Source of the DNA: Micrococcus flavus
GTDB lineage: Bacteria; Actinomycetota; Actinomycetes; Actinomycetales; Micrococcaceae
Length of the DNA stretch: 64,000 nucleotides
Reading direction: 5' to 3'
Assembly (NCBI RefSeq): GCF_014204815.1
Contig: NZ_JACHMC010000001.1
Span: forward strand, 1,984,001-2,048,000
The stretch's first letter is position 1, and every line of letters begins with the position of its first letter. The notes under the pieces were generated by a model that did no database searches, had not been told where the DNA came from, and saw nothing but the letters and a program-made list of their open reading frames with translations. This document shows positions 24,975 through 38,900 of the stretch, piece by piece. The translations under genes were made by a program, and so were the position numbers.

Positions 24975-26822
24975 TCAGGCCTGCGCGAAGCGCTCCTTCT
25001 GGGCGGCGAAGCGGTCCCGGATGGACTGCGGCAGGGACTCACCGAACTGGCCGAGCCACTCCTCGATCAGCTCGTTCTCCTTCTCCCACTCCGCCGGGTC
25101 CACCTTCAGGGCGTCCTCGAGGTCCTCGTCCTTCACGGTGATGCCGGTCAGGTCCAGGGACGCCTTCGTGGGGATCACGCCGATGGGGGTCTCGACGCCC
25201 TCGCCGGTGCCCTCGATCCGCTCCACGACCCACTTCAGCACGCGGGAGTTCTCACCGAAGCCCGGCCACGCGAAGCCGCCGTCGCGATTGCGGCGGAACC
25301 AGTTGACCAGATAGATCTTCGGCAGCTTCTCCGGGTCGGCCTTGCCGGACTCCCTGACCCAGTGGGCCAGGTAGTCGCCGGCGTCGTAGCCGAGGAAGGG
25401 GAGCATGGCCATCGGGTCGCGGCGCACCACGCCCACGGCGCCGGCGGCGGCCGCGGTGGTCTCGGAGGAGAGGGTGGCGCCCTTGAGGATGCCGTCCTCC
25501 CAGTCCAGGGCCTCGGTCACGAGCGGCACGGTGGTCTTGCGGCGGCCGCCGAAGAGGATGGCGTCCAGCTTCACGCCCTCGGGGGCGAAGTACTCCTCCG
25601 CGAGCATGTCCGTCTGGTCGATCGGGGTGCAGAAGCGGGAGTTCGGGTGGGCGGCCTTCATCTCGGACTCGGGGGTCCAGTCGTTGCCCCGCCAGTCGAT
25701 CAGGTGGTCCGGGGTGTCGTCCGTCATGCCCTCCCACCAGACGCCGCCCTCGTCCGTGAGCGCCACGTTCGTGAAGATCGAGTTGCCCTTGGAGATCGCG
25801 CGCATGGCGTTGGGGTTGGTGGACCAACCGGTGCCGGGGGCCACGCCGAAGTAGCCGGTCTCCGGGTTGATGACGCGGAACTCGCCGTCTTTGCCGGCGC
25901 GGATCCAGGTGATGTCGTCGCCCAGGGTCTCGGCCTTCCAGCCCTCCACCGTGGGGTCGATCAGCGCGAGGTTGGTCTTGCCGCAGGCCGAGGGGAACGC
26001 GCCGGCGATGTGGTACGCCTTGCCCTCCGGGGAGGTCAGCTTGAGGATCAGCATGTGCTCGGCCAGCCAGCCCTCGTCCCGCGCCATCACGGAGGCGATG
26101 CGCAGTGCGTAGCACTTCTTGCCGAGCAGGGCGTTGCCGCCGTAGCCGGAGCCGTAGGACCAGATGGAGCGGTCCTCGGGGAAGTGCACGATCCACTTGG
26201 TGGGGTTGCACGGCCACGGCACGTCCTCCTGGCCGGGCTCGAGCGGCGCGCCCACGGAGTGCACGGCGGGGACGTAGAAGGCCTGCTCACGGGACATCTT
26301 GTCCAGGACCTCGGTGCCGATGCGCGCCATGATGCGCATGGACATCACCACGTAGGCGGAGTCGGTGACCTCGACGCCGTACTTCGGGTCCTCGGCGTCG
26401 AGGTGGCCCATCACGAAGGGGATGACGTACATGGTGCGGCCGCGCATGGACCCGGCGAAGGCGTCGTCGAGGATGCCGTGCATCTGGCGCGGGTCCATCC
26501 AGTTGTTGGTGAACCCGGCGTCCTCCTCCTTCTCGGAGCAGATGAAGGTGCGGTCCTCGACGCGGGCCACGTCGGCCGGGTCGGAGAACGCGGCGTAGGA
26601 GTTGGGGAACTTCTTCTCGTTCAGCTTGGTCAGCGTGCCGGCCTCGACGAGCTCGGCGGCGAGACGGTCGTACTCCTCCTGGGACCCGTCCACCCAGTGC
26701 ACGGCGTCCGGCTGGGTGAGCTCGGCGATCCCGGCGACCCAGTCGCGCAGCTGGGCGTAGTCCGTGGGCGCGTCCTGCGTGGCGAGGTCCGCGAACGGGG
26801 TGGTGGCGTTGTCGTCAGCCAT
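24975..26822 (-). CDS. pckG: Phosphoenolpyruvate carboxykinase (GTP)
   Basis: Interconverts oxaloacetate and PEP with GTP/GDP, the entry to gluconeogenesis. At 615 residues it has normal family length. The kinase-1 P-loop with the hyper-reactive cysteine, [12 protein letters not shown], lies near residue 279. NGSQ-like and metal-binding segments such as [14 protein letters not shown] and the C-terminal [11 protein letters not shown] are typical of the GTP-dependent type. ATG at 26822 has a GGGAGGA ribosome site about 7 bases upstream. The leader is over 80 bases if the TAGTCT near 26933-26928 (minus strand) is the -10. Confidence 0.95.
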   Translation of the reverse strand: MADDNATTPFADLATQDAPTDYAQLRDWVAGIAELTQPDAVHWVDGSQEEYDRLAAELVEAGTLTKLNEKKFPNSYAAFSDPADVARVEDRTFICSEKEEDAGFTNNWMDPRQMHGILDDAFAGSMRGRTMYVIPFVMGHLDAEDPKYGVEVTDSAYVVMSMRIMARIGTEVLDKMSREQAFYVPAVHSVGAPLEPGQEDVPWPCNPTKWIVHFPEDRSIWSYGSGYGGNALLGKKCYALRIASVMARDEGWLAEHMLILKLTSPEGKAYHIAGAFPSACGKTNLALIDPTVEGWKAETLGDDITWIRAGKDGEFRVINPETGYFGVAPGTGWSTNPNAMRAISKGNSIFTNVALTDEGGVWWEGMTDDTPDHLIDWRGNDWTPESEMKAAHPNSRFCTPIDQTDMLAEEYFAPEGVKLDAILFGGRRKTTVPLVTEALDWEDGILKGATLSSETTAAAAGAVGVVRRDPMAMLPFLGYDAGDYLAHWVRESGKADPEKLPKIYLVNWFRRNRDGGFAWPGFGENSRVLKWVVERIEGTGEGVETPIGVIPTKASLDLTGITVKDEDLEDALKVDPAEWEKENELIEEWLGQFGESLPQSIRDRFAAQKERFAQA

Positions 26823-26994
26823 GGTGGGGTGTCCTCCCATTGGGGTCCTGGGCCGTCCCGTACCCACCACGGGCGCGCACACCCGCAACGGGTGCACCAC
26901 GTCCTTGTGGTCGCACGGTCTGGGGCCAGACTACCTGAGGCAGGCGTAGAATCCCCGGCCCAGCCGGGCCCGACGGCGGCGCCCGCCGGCCGAT

Positions 26995-27024
26995 TTGCAT
27001 CCCCCTGGGGACCGTATGTAGAGT
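26995..27024 (+). promoter_or_regulatory. Sigma70-type promoter for tRNA-Arg
   Basis: TTGCAT (26995-27000) and TAGAGT (27019-27024) are separated by 18 bases. Transcription would begin near 27031, about 30 bases before the tRNA. Confidence 0.65.
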
Positions 27025-27060
27025 TCTACGAGTTCGAGCCGCTCCGGCGGGTCGGCATCA

Positions 27061-27137
<77 letters not shown>

Positions 27138-27140
27138 CAG

Positions 27141-27174
27141 CGAAGGCCCCGCTCCTCACGGAGCGGGGCCTTCG
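27141..27174 (+). terminator. Hairpin terminator after tRNA-Arg
   Basis: A perfect 15-bp stem (CGAAGGCCCCGCTCC) with a TCAC loop, starting four bases after the CCA end. Confidence 0.85.
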
Positions 27175-27206
27175 TCGTCGGGAGCGGCCTCCGCCCCCGG
27201 GCGCGG

Positions 27207-28214
27207 TCAGCCGTGGGAGAGGAGCCGCCCCCAGGTGACGGGGCCGATGAAGCCGTCCGCCACGATCCGCTCCGCACGCTGGAAGGCGACGACGGCGGCC
27301 CGGGTCCGCGTCGCGAAGGTGCCGGTGTCCGGCACCCGGTGGCCGGCGGCCGTCAGCAGGCGCTGGGCGCGGCGGACGTGCTGGCCGCTGCTGCCCGGGC
27401 CCAGCACCGGCAGTGAGGCCGCCTCCTCCGCCGCACCGCGGCGCGCCCCGGCCGGATGCCCGGGGAGTTGGGAGACCGACAGGACGCCGGAGTCCAGGGT
27501 CCGAGCGACGTCGCGGCGCAGGGTGTCCAGCTGCGCGTGGAAGGCGTCCCCGGGGCACTGCGTGGCCCGGTGGTCCCGGTGGCCGCTGATGGCGGAGGGG
27601 CGGATCCCGTAGCGGCGGCAGATGTGGGCGGCCAGCTGCACGAGCGCGCGGTACTGCGCCGGGGTCGGCAGGGCCTCCGTGTAGGTGCCCTCGCACTCGA
27701 CGCCGATCTTCCCGGTGTTGGCACCGCCCACGTGCGCACCCGTGACGTACCCGTCGCCGGCCCGCAGCGCCGCGAGCGAGCCGGTGCGTCCCTCGAGGCA
27801 GTGGCCGCCGCGCGTCACGGTGAAGTGCTGGCCGGAGTCGTCGAAGCCGGCCCGGTCCATGTGGTCCGCCTGGCACCGCCGCGCCAGGGCGAACGCGTGG
27901 GACAGCGACGTGGCGGACGTGTTCGGCGAGGCCATGTGGTGGATCACCAGCGCGGTGGGCCGCCCCGGGGTCCGCTCGGTGCGGACGCGGCGGGCCCCCC
28001 ACGCCGCGGTCGTGTGCACCACCGGCCCGGCGAAGGCATGGGCCGGGGCCGCGCCGGCGACGGTCCCGGCGGACGCCACGGCGGCCGCGGCCCCGGCCAG
28101 GACGGCGCGGCGGCCGGCCGGCGTGGGACCGGCGGCCCGGTGACGGGGCAGGGGGGCGGGGCCGACGCCGAGGGCATGGCGCGGGCGGTGCGGGGGGCAG
28201 GGGGCGTCGGTCAT
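27207..28214 (-). CDS. Secreted N-acetylmuramoyl-L-alanine amidase with peptidoglycan-binding domain
   Basis: A 335-residue exported wall hydrolase or sensor. The N-terminus has a Tat-like GRRAVLAG followed by a hydrophobic Ala-rich stretch and an AHA cleavage site near residue 63. The amidase_2/PGRP domain (about 75-230) contains VIHHMASPN, with one zinc histidine, and SGHRDHRATQCPGD, with the second histidine and the cysteine ligand. A C-terminal peptidoglycan-binding repeat (about 265-335) has LGPGSSGQHVRRAQRLL and FIGPVTW. ATG at 28214 has a GGGAG ribosome site. It follows the SixA-like gene by 29 bases and may be cotranscribed. Confidence 0.87.
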   Translation of the reverse strand: MTDAPCPPHRPRHALGVGPAPLPRHRAAGPTPAGRRAVLAGAAAAVASAGTVAGAAPAHAFAGPVVHTTAAWGARRVRTERTPGRPTALVIHHMASPNTSATSLSHAFALARRCQADHMDRAGFDDSGQHFTVTRGGHCLEGRTGSLAALRAGDGYVTGAHVGGANTGKIGVECEGTYTEALPTPAQYRALVQLAAHICRRYGIRPSAISGHRDHRATQCPGDAFHAQLDTLRRDVARTLDSGVLSVSQLPGHPAGARRGAAEEAASLPVLGPGSSGQHVRRAQRLLTAAGHRVPDTGTFATRTRAAVVAFQRAERIVADGFIGPVTWGRLLSHG

Positions 28215-28243
28215 GGTCGGGACTCCCGGTGGGTCGAAGGCCG

Positions 28244-28768
28244 TCAGCGGCCGGGGACGGCGAAGTGGGTCAGGGCGGCGTCGCGACCGTCCAGCTCGGC
28301 CCAGGGCTTGTCCACCCGGAACACCTGGAGGCCGAGGGTGGGCAGGTGCTCGCTCATGCTCAGCGCGGCCTCCTGGTCGGAGTCCAGGCTCATGAGTCGC
28401 ATGCCCAGGTCCTGGAGCCACGGCATGTGGGCCACCACGATCAGGCTCCGCACGGTCTCCTCGGTCTCGTTGACCACGGCGAGGGCCCGCGCGGCATCGG
28501 CGGCGTACAGGCGACCGTCCAGGTAGGGGGTGGGGGCCGACTCGCCCAGCCGCTCGGCCACCCAGACCCACGTCTGGCGGGTGCGGAGGGCGTCGGAGAC
28601 CACCGCCGCATCGGGCACGATCCCGTGCTCGAGCAGCCATTCGCCGGCGGCGGGCGCCTGTCGATGGCCGCGCTCGGCCAGGGGGCGGTCGTGGTCGTCC
28701 ACGCCGCCCGGCCACCCCGCCTTGGCATGGCGGAGCAGGACGAGGGTCTTCGCGTCGGGGCCGCTCAT
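28244..28768 (-). CDS. SixA-like phosphohistidine phosphatase
   Basis: A 174-residue histidine phosphatase of the SixA branch. The catalytic RHAK motif (LVLLRHAKAGW) is at residue 13, followed by DRPLAERGHRQA and the second conserved histidine in VVAHMPWL near residue 110. It is a short, single-domain cytosolic protein. SixA in enterobacteria acts on phosphohistidine carriers; the partner here is unknown. ATG at 28768 lies 7 bases after TAGCCT on the minus strand, so the mRNA may be leaderless. Confidence 0.85.
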   Translation of the reverse strand: MSGPDAKTLVLLRHAKAGWPGGVDDHDRPLAERGHRQAPAAGEWLLEHGIVPDAAVVSDALRTRQTWVWVAERLGESAPTPYLDGRLYAADAARALAVVNETEETVRSLIVVAHMPWLQDLGMRLMSLDSDQEAALSMSEHLPTLGLQVFRVDKPWAELDGRDAALTHFAVPGR

Positions 28769-28775
28769 GGCTCCC

Positions 28776-28781
28776 AGGCTA
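28776..28781 (-). promoter_or_regulatory. -10 hexamer, sixA-like gene
   Basis: TAGCCT on the minus strand, 7 bases before the ATG at 28768. Confidence 0.5.
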
Positions 28782-28789
28782 CCGACGAT

Positions 28790-28818
28790 GCCCCCGCCCC
28801 GGGGACTGAGACGGGGGC
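28790..28818 (-). terminator. Hairpin terminator after the winged-helix gene
   Basis: Arms GCCCCCG and CGGGGGC around a 15-base GC-rich loop, about 50 bases after the stop of the minus-strand regulator. Confidence 0.45.
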
Positions 28819-28869
28819 GGAGAGGCGGGCGCGACGACGTCGTGCCCGGTCAGCGCGGGACGGACCGGA

Positions 28870-29643
28870 TCAGATGGAGTACTCCGGCGCGGCCCACACC
28901 ACGACCTCGGGGTGGCGGTAGAAGCGGTAGCCCTGGCCGCGAACGGTGCGCACCGTGTTGGCCAGGCGGCCGAGCTTGGCGCGGAGGCGGCGGATGTGCA
29001 CGTCGATCGTGCGCTCGTTGGGGACCTCGTCCGAGTTCTTCCAGAGGCTCTCCAGCAGCTCCTCGCGGCCCACCGTGCGCTCGCCGTTCTCCACGAGGTA
29101 GTTGAGCAGCTCGAACTCCTTGAAGGTGAGGTTGAGCGACTCGCCGTCCAGCTGCACCTCCCGGCGGGACAGGTCGATCAGCACACCCGGCTGACGCGTG
29201 GACACCGGCGCGGGGGCCTGCACGAGGTCGGGGCGGACGGCGCCCTGCACGGTGGGGTCTCCGAGCACCTGGCGGACGACCTCGAGGTCGCGGCCCGCGG
29301 CGCCCGCGGGGGCCAGGGCGACGGCGGCGTGGGACTCGGCGCCGGGCACGAGCGACTCGACGTAGTGGCGCAGCTCGTTCGCCAGCCGGGTCAGGGACGT
29401 GCCGGCCGCGGAGGCCATGAGCTCGTCCATGCCCACGTAGATCACGAAGCCGCGGGCCTCGTTCTCCCGTGCCACCGCCTGGGGGCCCGGCACGCCGTTG
29501 GGGGCCAGGACGGGGGTGGGGGCGGTGTGCGTCGACTCGGGCTCCTGGGCCAGGCGCAGGTCGCCGCGGCGTGCACGGGAGTGGTGGGCCCGGCGCTGCG
29601 CATTGCGCACCGAGATGTGGACGTAGCCGGCGGTCTCACCCAT
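28870..29643 (-). CDS. Winged-helix (OmpR/PhoB-type) transcriptional regulator with atypical N-terminus
   Basis: A 257-residue DNA-binding protein. The C-terminal effector domain (about 150-245) is a clear Trans_reg_C winged helix: LTFKEFELLNYLVENGERTV, then RTIDVHIRRLRAKLG and VRGQGYRF. The N-terminal half is not a canonical receiver. I see no phosphoacceptor Asp pocket, only a basic, disordered start and a helical segment around LTRLANELRHYVESLVPG. It may work without phosphorylation. ATG at 29643 has a GGAGGAG ribosome site; an upstream in-frame ATG at 29706 lacks one. Direct repeats of ATGTGAC at 29705-29722 may be its own binding site. Confidence 0.8.
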   Translation of the reverse strand: MGETAGYVHISVRNAQRRAHHSRARRGDLRLAQEPESTHTAPTPVLAPNGVPGPQAVARENEARGFVIYVGMDELMASAAGTSLTRLANELRHYVESLVPGAESHAAVALAPAGAAGRDLEVVRQVLGDPTVQGAVRPDLVQAPAPVSTRQPGVLIDLSRREVQLDGESLNLTFKEFELLNYLVENGERTVGREELLESLWKNSDEVPNERTIDVHIRRLRAKLGRLANTVRTVRGQGYRFYRHPEVVVWAAPEYSI

Positions 29644-29704
29644 GACCCTCACTCCTCCTGTGATGGCTGCCCCGCCCTCGCACCGATCGCCGGGCGGCGG
29701 CGTC

Positions 29705-29722
29705 ATGTGACAACAATGTGAC
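29705..29722. promoter_or_regulatory. Direct repeat, candidate OmpR-family operator
   Basis: ATGTGAC occurs at 29705-29711 and 29716-29722, an exact 11-base period. This is the layout bound by OmpR/PhoB-type regulators such as PhoP. It lies about 60 bases upstream of the winged-helix gene. Confidence 0.45.
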
Positions 29723-29983
29723 GCCGCGCCTTCGGACGCAACCCCGACAGGGGTGGATGTCTCACCATACGGACGGAATGACGCTTTTTATGATGCAAAT
29801 CACTATGCTCCACCCTGCATGCACTGGCGCATCATCATACGTGCTCATCCGCTCTCCCTTGCGCTGATCGTTCGATGCGGCAAGAGCCCAGCCGAATACT
29901 TCGCATATTTATGCCAGCTCGACTGCATACTCGTTCTCACTCGTGCACACAGCAGCCGCCGTCGTCACCGACGGGGACCGCAT

Positions 29984-30000
29984 GTTCCATCAGATGGAAC
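29984..30000. promoter_or_regulatory. Perfect 17-bp palindrome, operator-like
   Basis: GTTCCATCAGATGGAAC has 8-bp perfect arms around a single central base. It lies 30 bases beyond the upp stop. It could be an operator or part of upp termination. Confidence 0.4.
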
Positions 30001-30002
30001 AG

Positions 30003-30021
30003 ACTCTCCACACTGCGGAGA
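30003..30021 (-). terminator. Weak hairpin after upp
   Basis: Arms CTCTCC and GGAGAG around a 7-base loop lie just beyond the upp stop. Together with the adjacent palindrome it may end the upp transcript. Confidence 0.35.
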
Positions 30022-30030
30022 GGGTGGACG

Positions 30031-30666
30031 TCACTCCGCGAGGCCGTAGAGGCGGTCGCCGGCGTCGCCGAGCCCGGGCACGATGTACGAGCGCTCGTCG
30101 AGGCGCTCGTCCACGGCGGCGAGGTAGAGGTCCACGTCGTGCTCGCCGAGCGCCTCCTCGAGCCGGGCGACGCCCTCGGGCGCCCCGAGCAGGCAGATGC
30201 AGGTGACGCGCTCGGCGCCGCGCTCGTAGAGGAAGCGGATCGCCTCGATGAGGGTGCCGCCCGTGGCGAGCATCGGGTCCAGGACGAACACGTGCCGGCC
30301 GGTGAGGTCGGCGGGCAGACGCTCGGCGTAGGTGACGATGTCCAGGGTCTCCTCGTTGCGCGCCATGCCCAGGAAGCCCACCTCCGCCGAGGGCGCCATC
30401 TTGGTCATGCCCTCGAGCATGCCGAGGCCGGCACGCAGGATCGGCACCACCAGCGGACGCGGCCGGGCGAGGGTGGTGCCCGTGGTCGTGGCCACGGGGG
30501 TCTCGACCTGCACCGACTCCACGGCCACGTCCCGGGTGGCCTCGTAGGCCAGGAGCATCACGAGCTCCTCGGCCAGCTGGCGGAAGATCATGGACGGGGT
30601 CCGGCGGTCGCGCAGGACGGTGAGCTTGTGGGCCACGAGCGGGTGGTCGACGACGTGAAGGCGCAT
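30031..30666 (-). CDS. upp: Uracil phosphoribosyltransferase
   Basis: Salvages uracil to UMP with PRPP. The 211 residues match the family. The PRPP loop is [13 protein letters not shown] near residue 128, and the uracil-binding C-terminal region is [15 protein letters not shown]. The conserved start [20 protein letters not shown] is also present. ATG at 30666 is 7 bases after TACCGT on the minus strand, predicting a leaderless mRNA. It diverges from tadA, with 42 bases between the two start codons. Confidence 0.94.
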   Translation of the reverse strand: MRLHVVDHPLVAHKLTVLRDRRTPSMIFRQLAEELVMLLAYEATRDVAVESVQVETPVATTTGTTLARPRPLVVPILRAGLGMLEGMTKMAPSAEVGFLGMARNEETLDIVTYAERLPADLTGRHVFVLDPMLATGGTLIEAIRFLYERGAERVTCICLLGAPEGVARLEEALGEHDVDLYLAAVDERLDERSYIVPGLGDAGDRLYGLAE

Positions 30667-30673
30667 GGCGCCC

Positions 30674-30679
30674 ACGGTA
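30674..30679 (-). promoter_or_regulatory. -10 hexamer, upp
   Basis: TACCGT on the minus strand, 7 bases before the upp ATG. Confidence 0.45.
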
Positions 30680-30696
30680 CCGCCCGCCACGGCACG

Positions 30697-30702
30697 TAGC
30701 CT
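30697..30702 (+). promoter_or_regulatory. -10 hexamer, tadA
   Basis: TAGCCT, 6 bases before the tadA GTG. It is back to back with the upp promoter. Confidence 0.5.
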
Positions 30703-30708
30703 GGGCGC

Positions 30709-31212
30709 GTGCCCGCCGTCCCCTCCCCCGCGCCCACCCCCGAGCAGGAGCACGCCTGGATGGGCCTGGCCCTGGAGGCCGCCCGCGCCGCCGGGGCGGA
30801 CGGGGACGTCCCGATCGGGGCCGTCTTGGTGGGCGGGGACGGCGAGGTGCTCGCCGTCGTCGCGAACGAGCGGGAGCGGCACCACGACCCGACGGCGCAC
30901 GCCGAGGTGCTCGCCCTGCGCCGTGGCGCCGAGGCCCGCGCCGCCGCGGGCGCCGGCGACGGCTGGCGACTGTCCGACTGCACCCTCGTGGTGACCCTCG
31001 AGCCGTGCCCCATGTGCGCCGGCGCCCTGCTGCTGGCGCGCGTGCCGCGCGTCGTCTTCGGGGCGTGGGACCCCAAGGCCGGGGCGTGCGGGTCCGTGCT
31101 GGACGTGGTGCGGGACCCTCGGTTCAACCACGACGTCCATGTGCGCGCGGGCGTGCGCGGCGACGAGTGTGCCGCCCTGCTGCGGGACTTCTTCGCCGCC
31201 CACCGGGACTGA
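30709..31212 (+). CDS. tadA: tRNA-specific adenosine deaminase
   Basis: Deaminates A34 to inosine in tRNA-Arg(ACG), which is essential in most bacteria for decoding CGN codons. The 167-residue protein has the zinc and catalytic motif HAEVLAL (His and Glu) and [11 protein letters not shown] (two Cys ligands). [13 protein letters not shown] is typical of TadA. An Ala/Pro N-terminal extension precedes [15 protein letters not shown] at 30709 is supported by the -10 element 6 bases upstream. Its tRNA substrate is encoded at 27061. Confidence 0.93.
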   Translation: MPAVPSPAPTPEQEHAWMGLALEAARAAGADGDVPIGAVLVGGDGEVLAVVANERERHHDPTAHAEVLALRRGAEARAAAGAGDGWRLSDCTLVVTLEPCPMCAGALLLARVPRVVFGAWDPKAGACGSVLDVVRDPRFNHDVHVRAGVRGDECAALLRDFFAAHRD

Positions 31213-31274
31213 TCGCCACCGGCCGGCGGCGGGTTTGGGCGCGCCCCGGCGGCTCGGGTAGGGTGTGCCGGTCT

Positions 31275-31365
31275 GGTGACGTGTCCGAGCGGCCGAAGGT
31301 GCAGCACTCGAAATGCTGTGTACGGTAACCCCGTACCGTGGGTTCAAATCCCACCGTCACCGCCA
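31275..31365 (+). tRNA. tRNA-Ser (anticodon CGA), CCA encoded
   Basis: Acceptor GGTGACG / CGTCACC, anticodon stem-loop CAGCA-CTCGAAA-TGCTG, long variable arm, T-loop GTTCAAAT, discriminator G and an encoded CCA. Confidence 0.93.
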
Positions 31366-31370
31366 GAAGT

Positions 31371-31409
31371 GAGGAAGGGCCCGGCAGCACCGCTCCCGGG
31401 CCCTTCCTC
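31371..31409. terminator. Bidirectional hairpin terminator
   Basis: A perfect 14-bp stem (GAGGAAGGGCCCGG) between tRNA-Ser(CGA) and the convergent esterase gene. Confidence 0.82.
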
Positions 31410-31444
31410 GTGTTCAGGGGCGCTCGCGGCGGGCCGGAGCGCGC

Positions 31445-32542
31445 TCAGCCGGGCATGACCGCGTCCAGGAACGCGGCCACCGCCGCCCAGGACACGGTGG
31501 CGTGCACCGCGGTGCGCGGCAGGTGCGCGCGCAGCACGTCCGCGGGGCCCATGCGGCGCGTCATCATGCCCAGGTCGTGGCCCGCCCCCTCCACCGAGTA
31601 GAGGGCCGTGGGCACGCCGCGCTCGGCGAACACGGAGTAGAGCCCGCGGCTCTGCAGGTAGGGGACCTCGTGGTCGTCCCGGCCGTGGATCAGCAGGGTG
31701 GGCGGGGAGTCCGGCGTCACGTGCACCGCCGGCCGGGCGAGGCGGGCCAGCTCGGGGCGAGCCATGACGGGCGCGCCCAGCATGCGGGACTTGGTGCTGG
31801 CCTCGTCCAGGTGGCAGTGCTCCAGCCTCTGCCGCCGGTTGAGGGCGGCGCACGCCCCACGGGGCATCTGGACGTTCATCTGCAGGAAGTCGACGGGCGC
31901 GGCGCACTCCACGATCGCCTGCACCGCGTCCTCGGGCGGGATCGCGTGGCCGCCCGCGGGGACCTCGGAGCCGGGGAAGGGGACGCGGGCGCGGTCCAGG
32001 TCCCGGCCGCCGGTGAGCCCGGCCATGAGCGCGTTCCAGCCGCCCGAGGAGTTCCCGCCCACCGCGATCCGGCCGGGGTCCAGGCCGAGCTCGGCGGCGT
32101 GGGCGCGCACCCAGCGCACCGCCGCCGTCGCGTCCAGGACCTGGGCGGGGAAGGTGCCCTGGGAGGAGCTGCGCACGGAGAAGGCCGCCACCGCGTAGCC
32201 GGCCGGGACCATGCCGCGGGCCACGTCCCGGCCGCCCTGGAAGCCGCGGTCGGAGCGCCACCCGGAGCCGTCGTTCCACACGAGCACGGGGAACGGGCCG
32301 GGGCCGGGCGGGGTGTGGACGTCCACGCGGCCGGCCGCGCCGGGCAGGTCCGCGTACGTGTGCCCCAGGCTCGAGCGCATCCCGAACAGGGCGGCCGCAC
32401 GGTCCTCCACCGGCGCGGGGACCAGGGACGTGTCCCGCTCCACCAGCGCCGCCGTCAGGGCCACGCCCGCGGCCCCGAGCCCCAGGCCCAGGGCGGTGCG
32501 CCGACCGAGGCGGCCGCCGTCGTCGTGCGTCCCCGCGTCCAT
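31445..32542 (-). CDS. Exported alpha/beta-hydrolase (esterase/lipase family)
   Basis: A 365-residue protein with a basic RRTALGLGLGAAGVALTAAL start, a probable signal peptide or anchor with a Tat-like RR. The body is a BD-FAE/alpha-beta hydrolase: VLVWNDGSGWRSDRGFQGG resembles the oxyanion region, VGGNSSGGWNALMAGL gives the nucleophile elbow (G-N-S-S-G) and LLIHGRDDHEVP gives the acid. The final histidine is in GAGHDLGMM. The substrate is unknown. The ATG at 32542 is preceded by a GAGGGGG ribosome site. A GTG two codons upstream is possible but overlaps that site. Confidence 0.8.
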   Translation of the reverse strand: MDAGTHDDGGRLGRRTALGLGLGAAGVALTAALVERDTSLVPAPVEDRAAALFGMRSSLGHTYADLPGAAGRVDVHTPPGPGPFPVLVWNDGSGWRSDRGFQGGRDVARGMVPAGYAVAAFSVRSSSQGTFPAQVLDATAAVRWVRAHAAELGLDPGRIAVGGNSSGGWNALMAGLTGGRDLDRARVPFPGSEVPAGGHAIPPEDAVQAIVECAAPVDFLQMNVQMPRGACAALNRRQRLEHCHLDEASTKSRMLGAPVMARPELARLARPAVHVTPDSPPTLLIHGRDDHEVPYLQSRGLYSVFAERGVPTALYSVEGAGHDLGMMTRRMGPADVLRAHLPRTAVHATVSWAAVAAFLDAVMPG

Positions 32543-32615
32543 GCCCACCCCCTCGATGCCGGTGCGGCCGAGCCTAGTGGAGCAGAAGGGGGCGTATCCC
32601 GTCCGCCCCCGGTGC

Positions 32616-32621
32616 CATGAT
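32616..32621 (+). promoter_or_regulatory. -10 hexamer, rlmH
   Basis: CATGAT, 7 bases before the ATG at 32629. It supports that start over the ATG at 32617. Confidence 0.4.
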
Positions 32622-32628
32622 GGTCCGC

Positions 32629-33079
32629 ATGTCAGTGCGGGTGTTGGCCATCGGCAAGAAGCACGAGTCCTGGGTGTCCGAGGGGATCACCCGCTACGAG
32701 CGGCGCCTCAAGCGGCCGTACGACCTCACGTGGCAGCTGCTGCCGCACTCCTCCCGTCAGGAGGAGGCCGCGCGGGCCGAGGAGTCCGAGCGGATCCTCG
32801 CCAAGGTGGGCGCGGACGAGCACCTGATGCTGCTGGACGAGCGCGGGAAGGGCTTCGACTCCCCCGGCCTGGCCGCGCATCTGCAGGGCCGGTTCGACGT
32901 CGGCACGCCCGTCACCGTGGTGATCGGCGGGGCCTACGGGGTGGACGAGCGCGTGCACGCCCGCGCGGACCGCGTGTGGTCCCTCTCCGGGCTGGTGTTC
33001 CCCCACCAGCTGGTGCGCCTGATCCTGGCCGAGCAGGTCTACCGCGCCCAGGAGATCTCCGCCGGACGGCCGTACCACC

Positions 33080-33087
<8 letters not shown>
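32629..33087 (+). CDS. rlmH: 23S rRNA (pseudouridine1915-N3)-methyltransferase
   Basis: SPOUT-family methyltransferase of 152 residues that modifies pseudouridine 1915 in helix 69 of 23S rRNA. The start SVRVLAIGKKHE and the motifs LLDERGKGFDSPGLA, VVIGGAYGVDE and LSGLVFPHQLVRLILAEQVYRA, with the C-terminal RAQEISAGRPYHH, are diagnostic. The ATG at 32629 gives the family's usual length. Its end overlaps the start of lhr by 8 bases, so the two are coupled. Confidence 0.93.
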
Positions 33088-38530
<5,443 letters not shown>

Positions 38531-38553
38531 GGCCCCCGCCGGACGGCGCGGGG

Positions 38554-38559
38554 TAGGTT
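38554..38559 (+). promoter_or_regulatory. -10 hexamer, VOC-like gene
   Basis: TAGGTT, 7 bases before the ATG at 38567. Confidence 0.5.
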
Positions 38560-38566
38560 CGGGCGC

Positions 38567-38884
38567 ATGAACGCGTCCGAGACCCCCGCCCCGCAGCCCG
38601 CCGCCGTCCCGCACCTGATGTTCGAGGGCGACGCCGGTGCCGCGATGGACCTCTACCTCGCCGCGTTCGCGGACCGGGTCCCCGTGCGGGAGGTGCTCCG
38701 CGAGCGCTTCGACGCGTCGACCCCGCGGGGCGAGGAGTGGGCCGGGAAGGTGGCGCACGGGCGGATCGAGGTGGCCGGTCAGCCGCTGCGGTTCTTCGAC
38801 TCGTTCGTCTCCCACGGCTTCTCCCGCCGCTTCGCGTGGGTCGGGGACCGCTTCGGCGTGACCTGGCAGCTCAACGCAGCCTGA
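38567..38884 (+). CDS. PhnB/VOC-like small protein
   Basis: A 105-residue protein resembling the PhnB (3-demethylubiquinone methyltransferase-like) branch of the VOC/glyoxalase superfamily. It has PHLMFEGDAGAAMDLYLAAF at the start, VAHGRIEVAGQPLRFFDSF in the middle and GDRFGVTWQLN at the end. It has the length of one VOC unit, so it should dimerise. No substrate can be inferred. It sits between lhr and the nei-type glycosylase gene with its own predicted leaderless promoter. Confidence 0.75.
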   Translation: MNASETPAPQPAAVPHLMFEGDAGAAMDLYLAAFADRVPVREVLRERFDASTPRGEEWAGKVAHGRIEVAGQPLRFFDSFVSHGFSRRFAWVGDRFGVTWQLNAA

Positions 38885-38900
38885 GCGGGGTCCGGATCCC

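Larger units (their letters stand above)
29723..30030. other. AT-richer non-coding patch upstream of the winged-helix gene
   Basis: No convincing gene is found between the winged-helix promoter and the end of upp. By direct count 29761-29940 is about 52% GC, against well over 70% in neighbouring sequence. It holds a 98-codon open frame with no ribosome site and no recognisable product, plus the palindrome at 29984-30000. Confidence 0.6.

Noticed and set aside
29753-30049. 98-codon open frame in the AT-richer patch
   Set aside because: No ribosome site, no -10 at a leaderless distance, no recognisable product; it ends inside upp.
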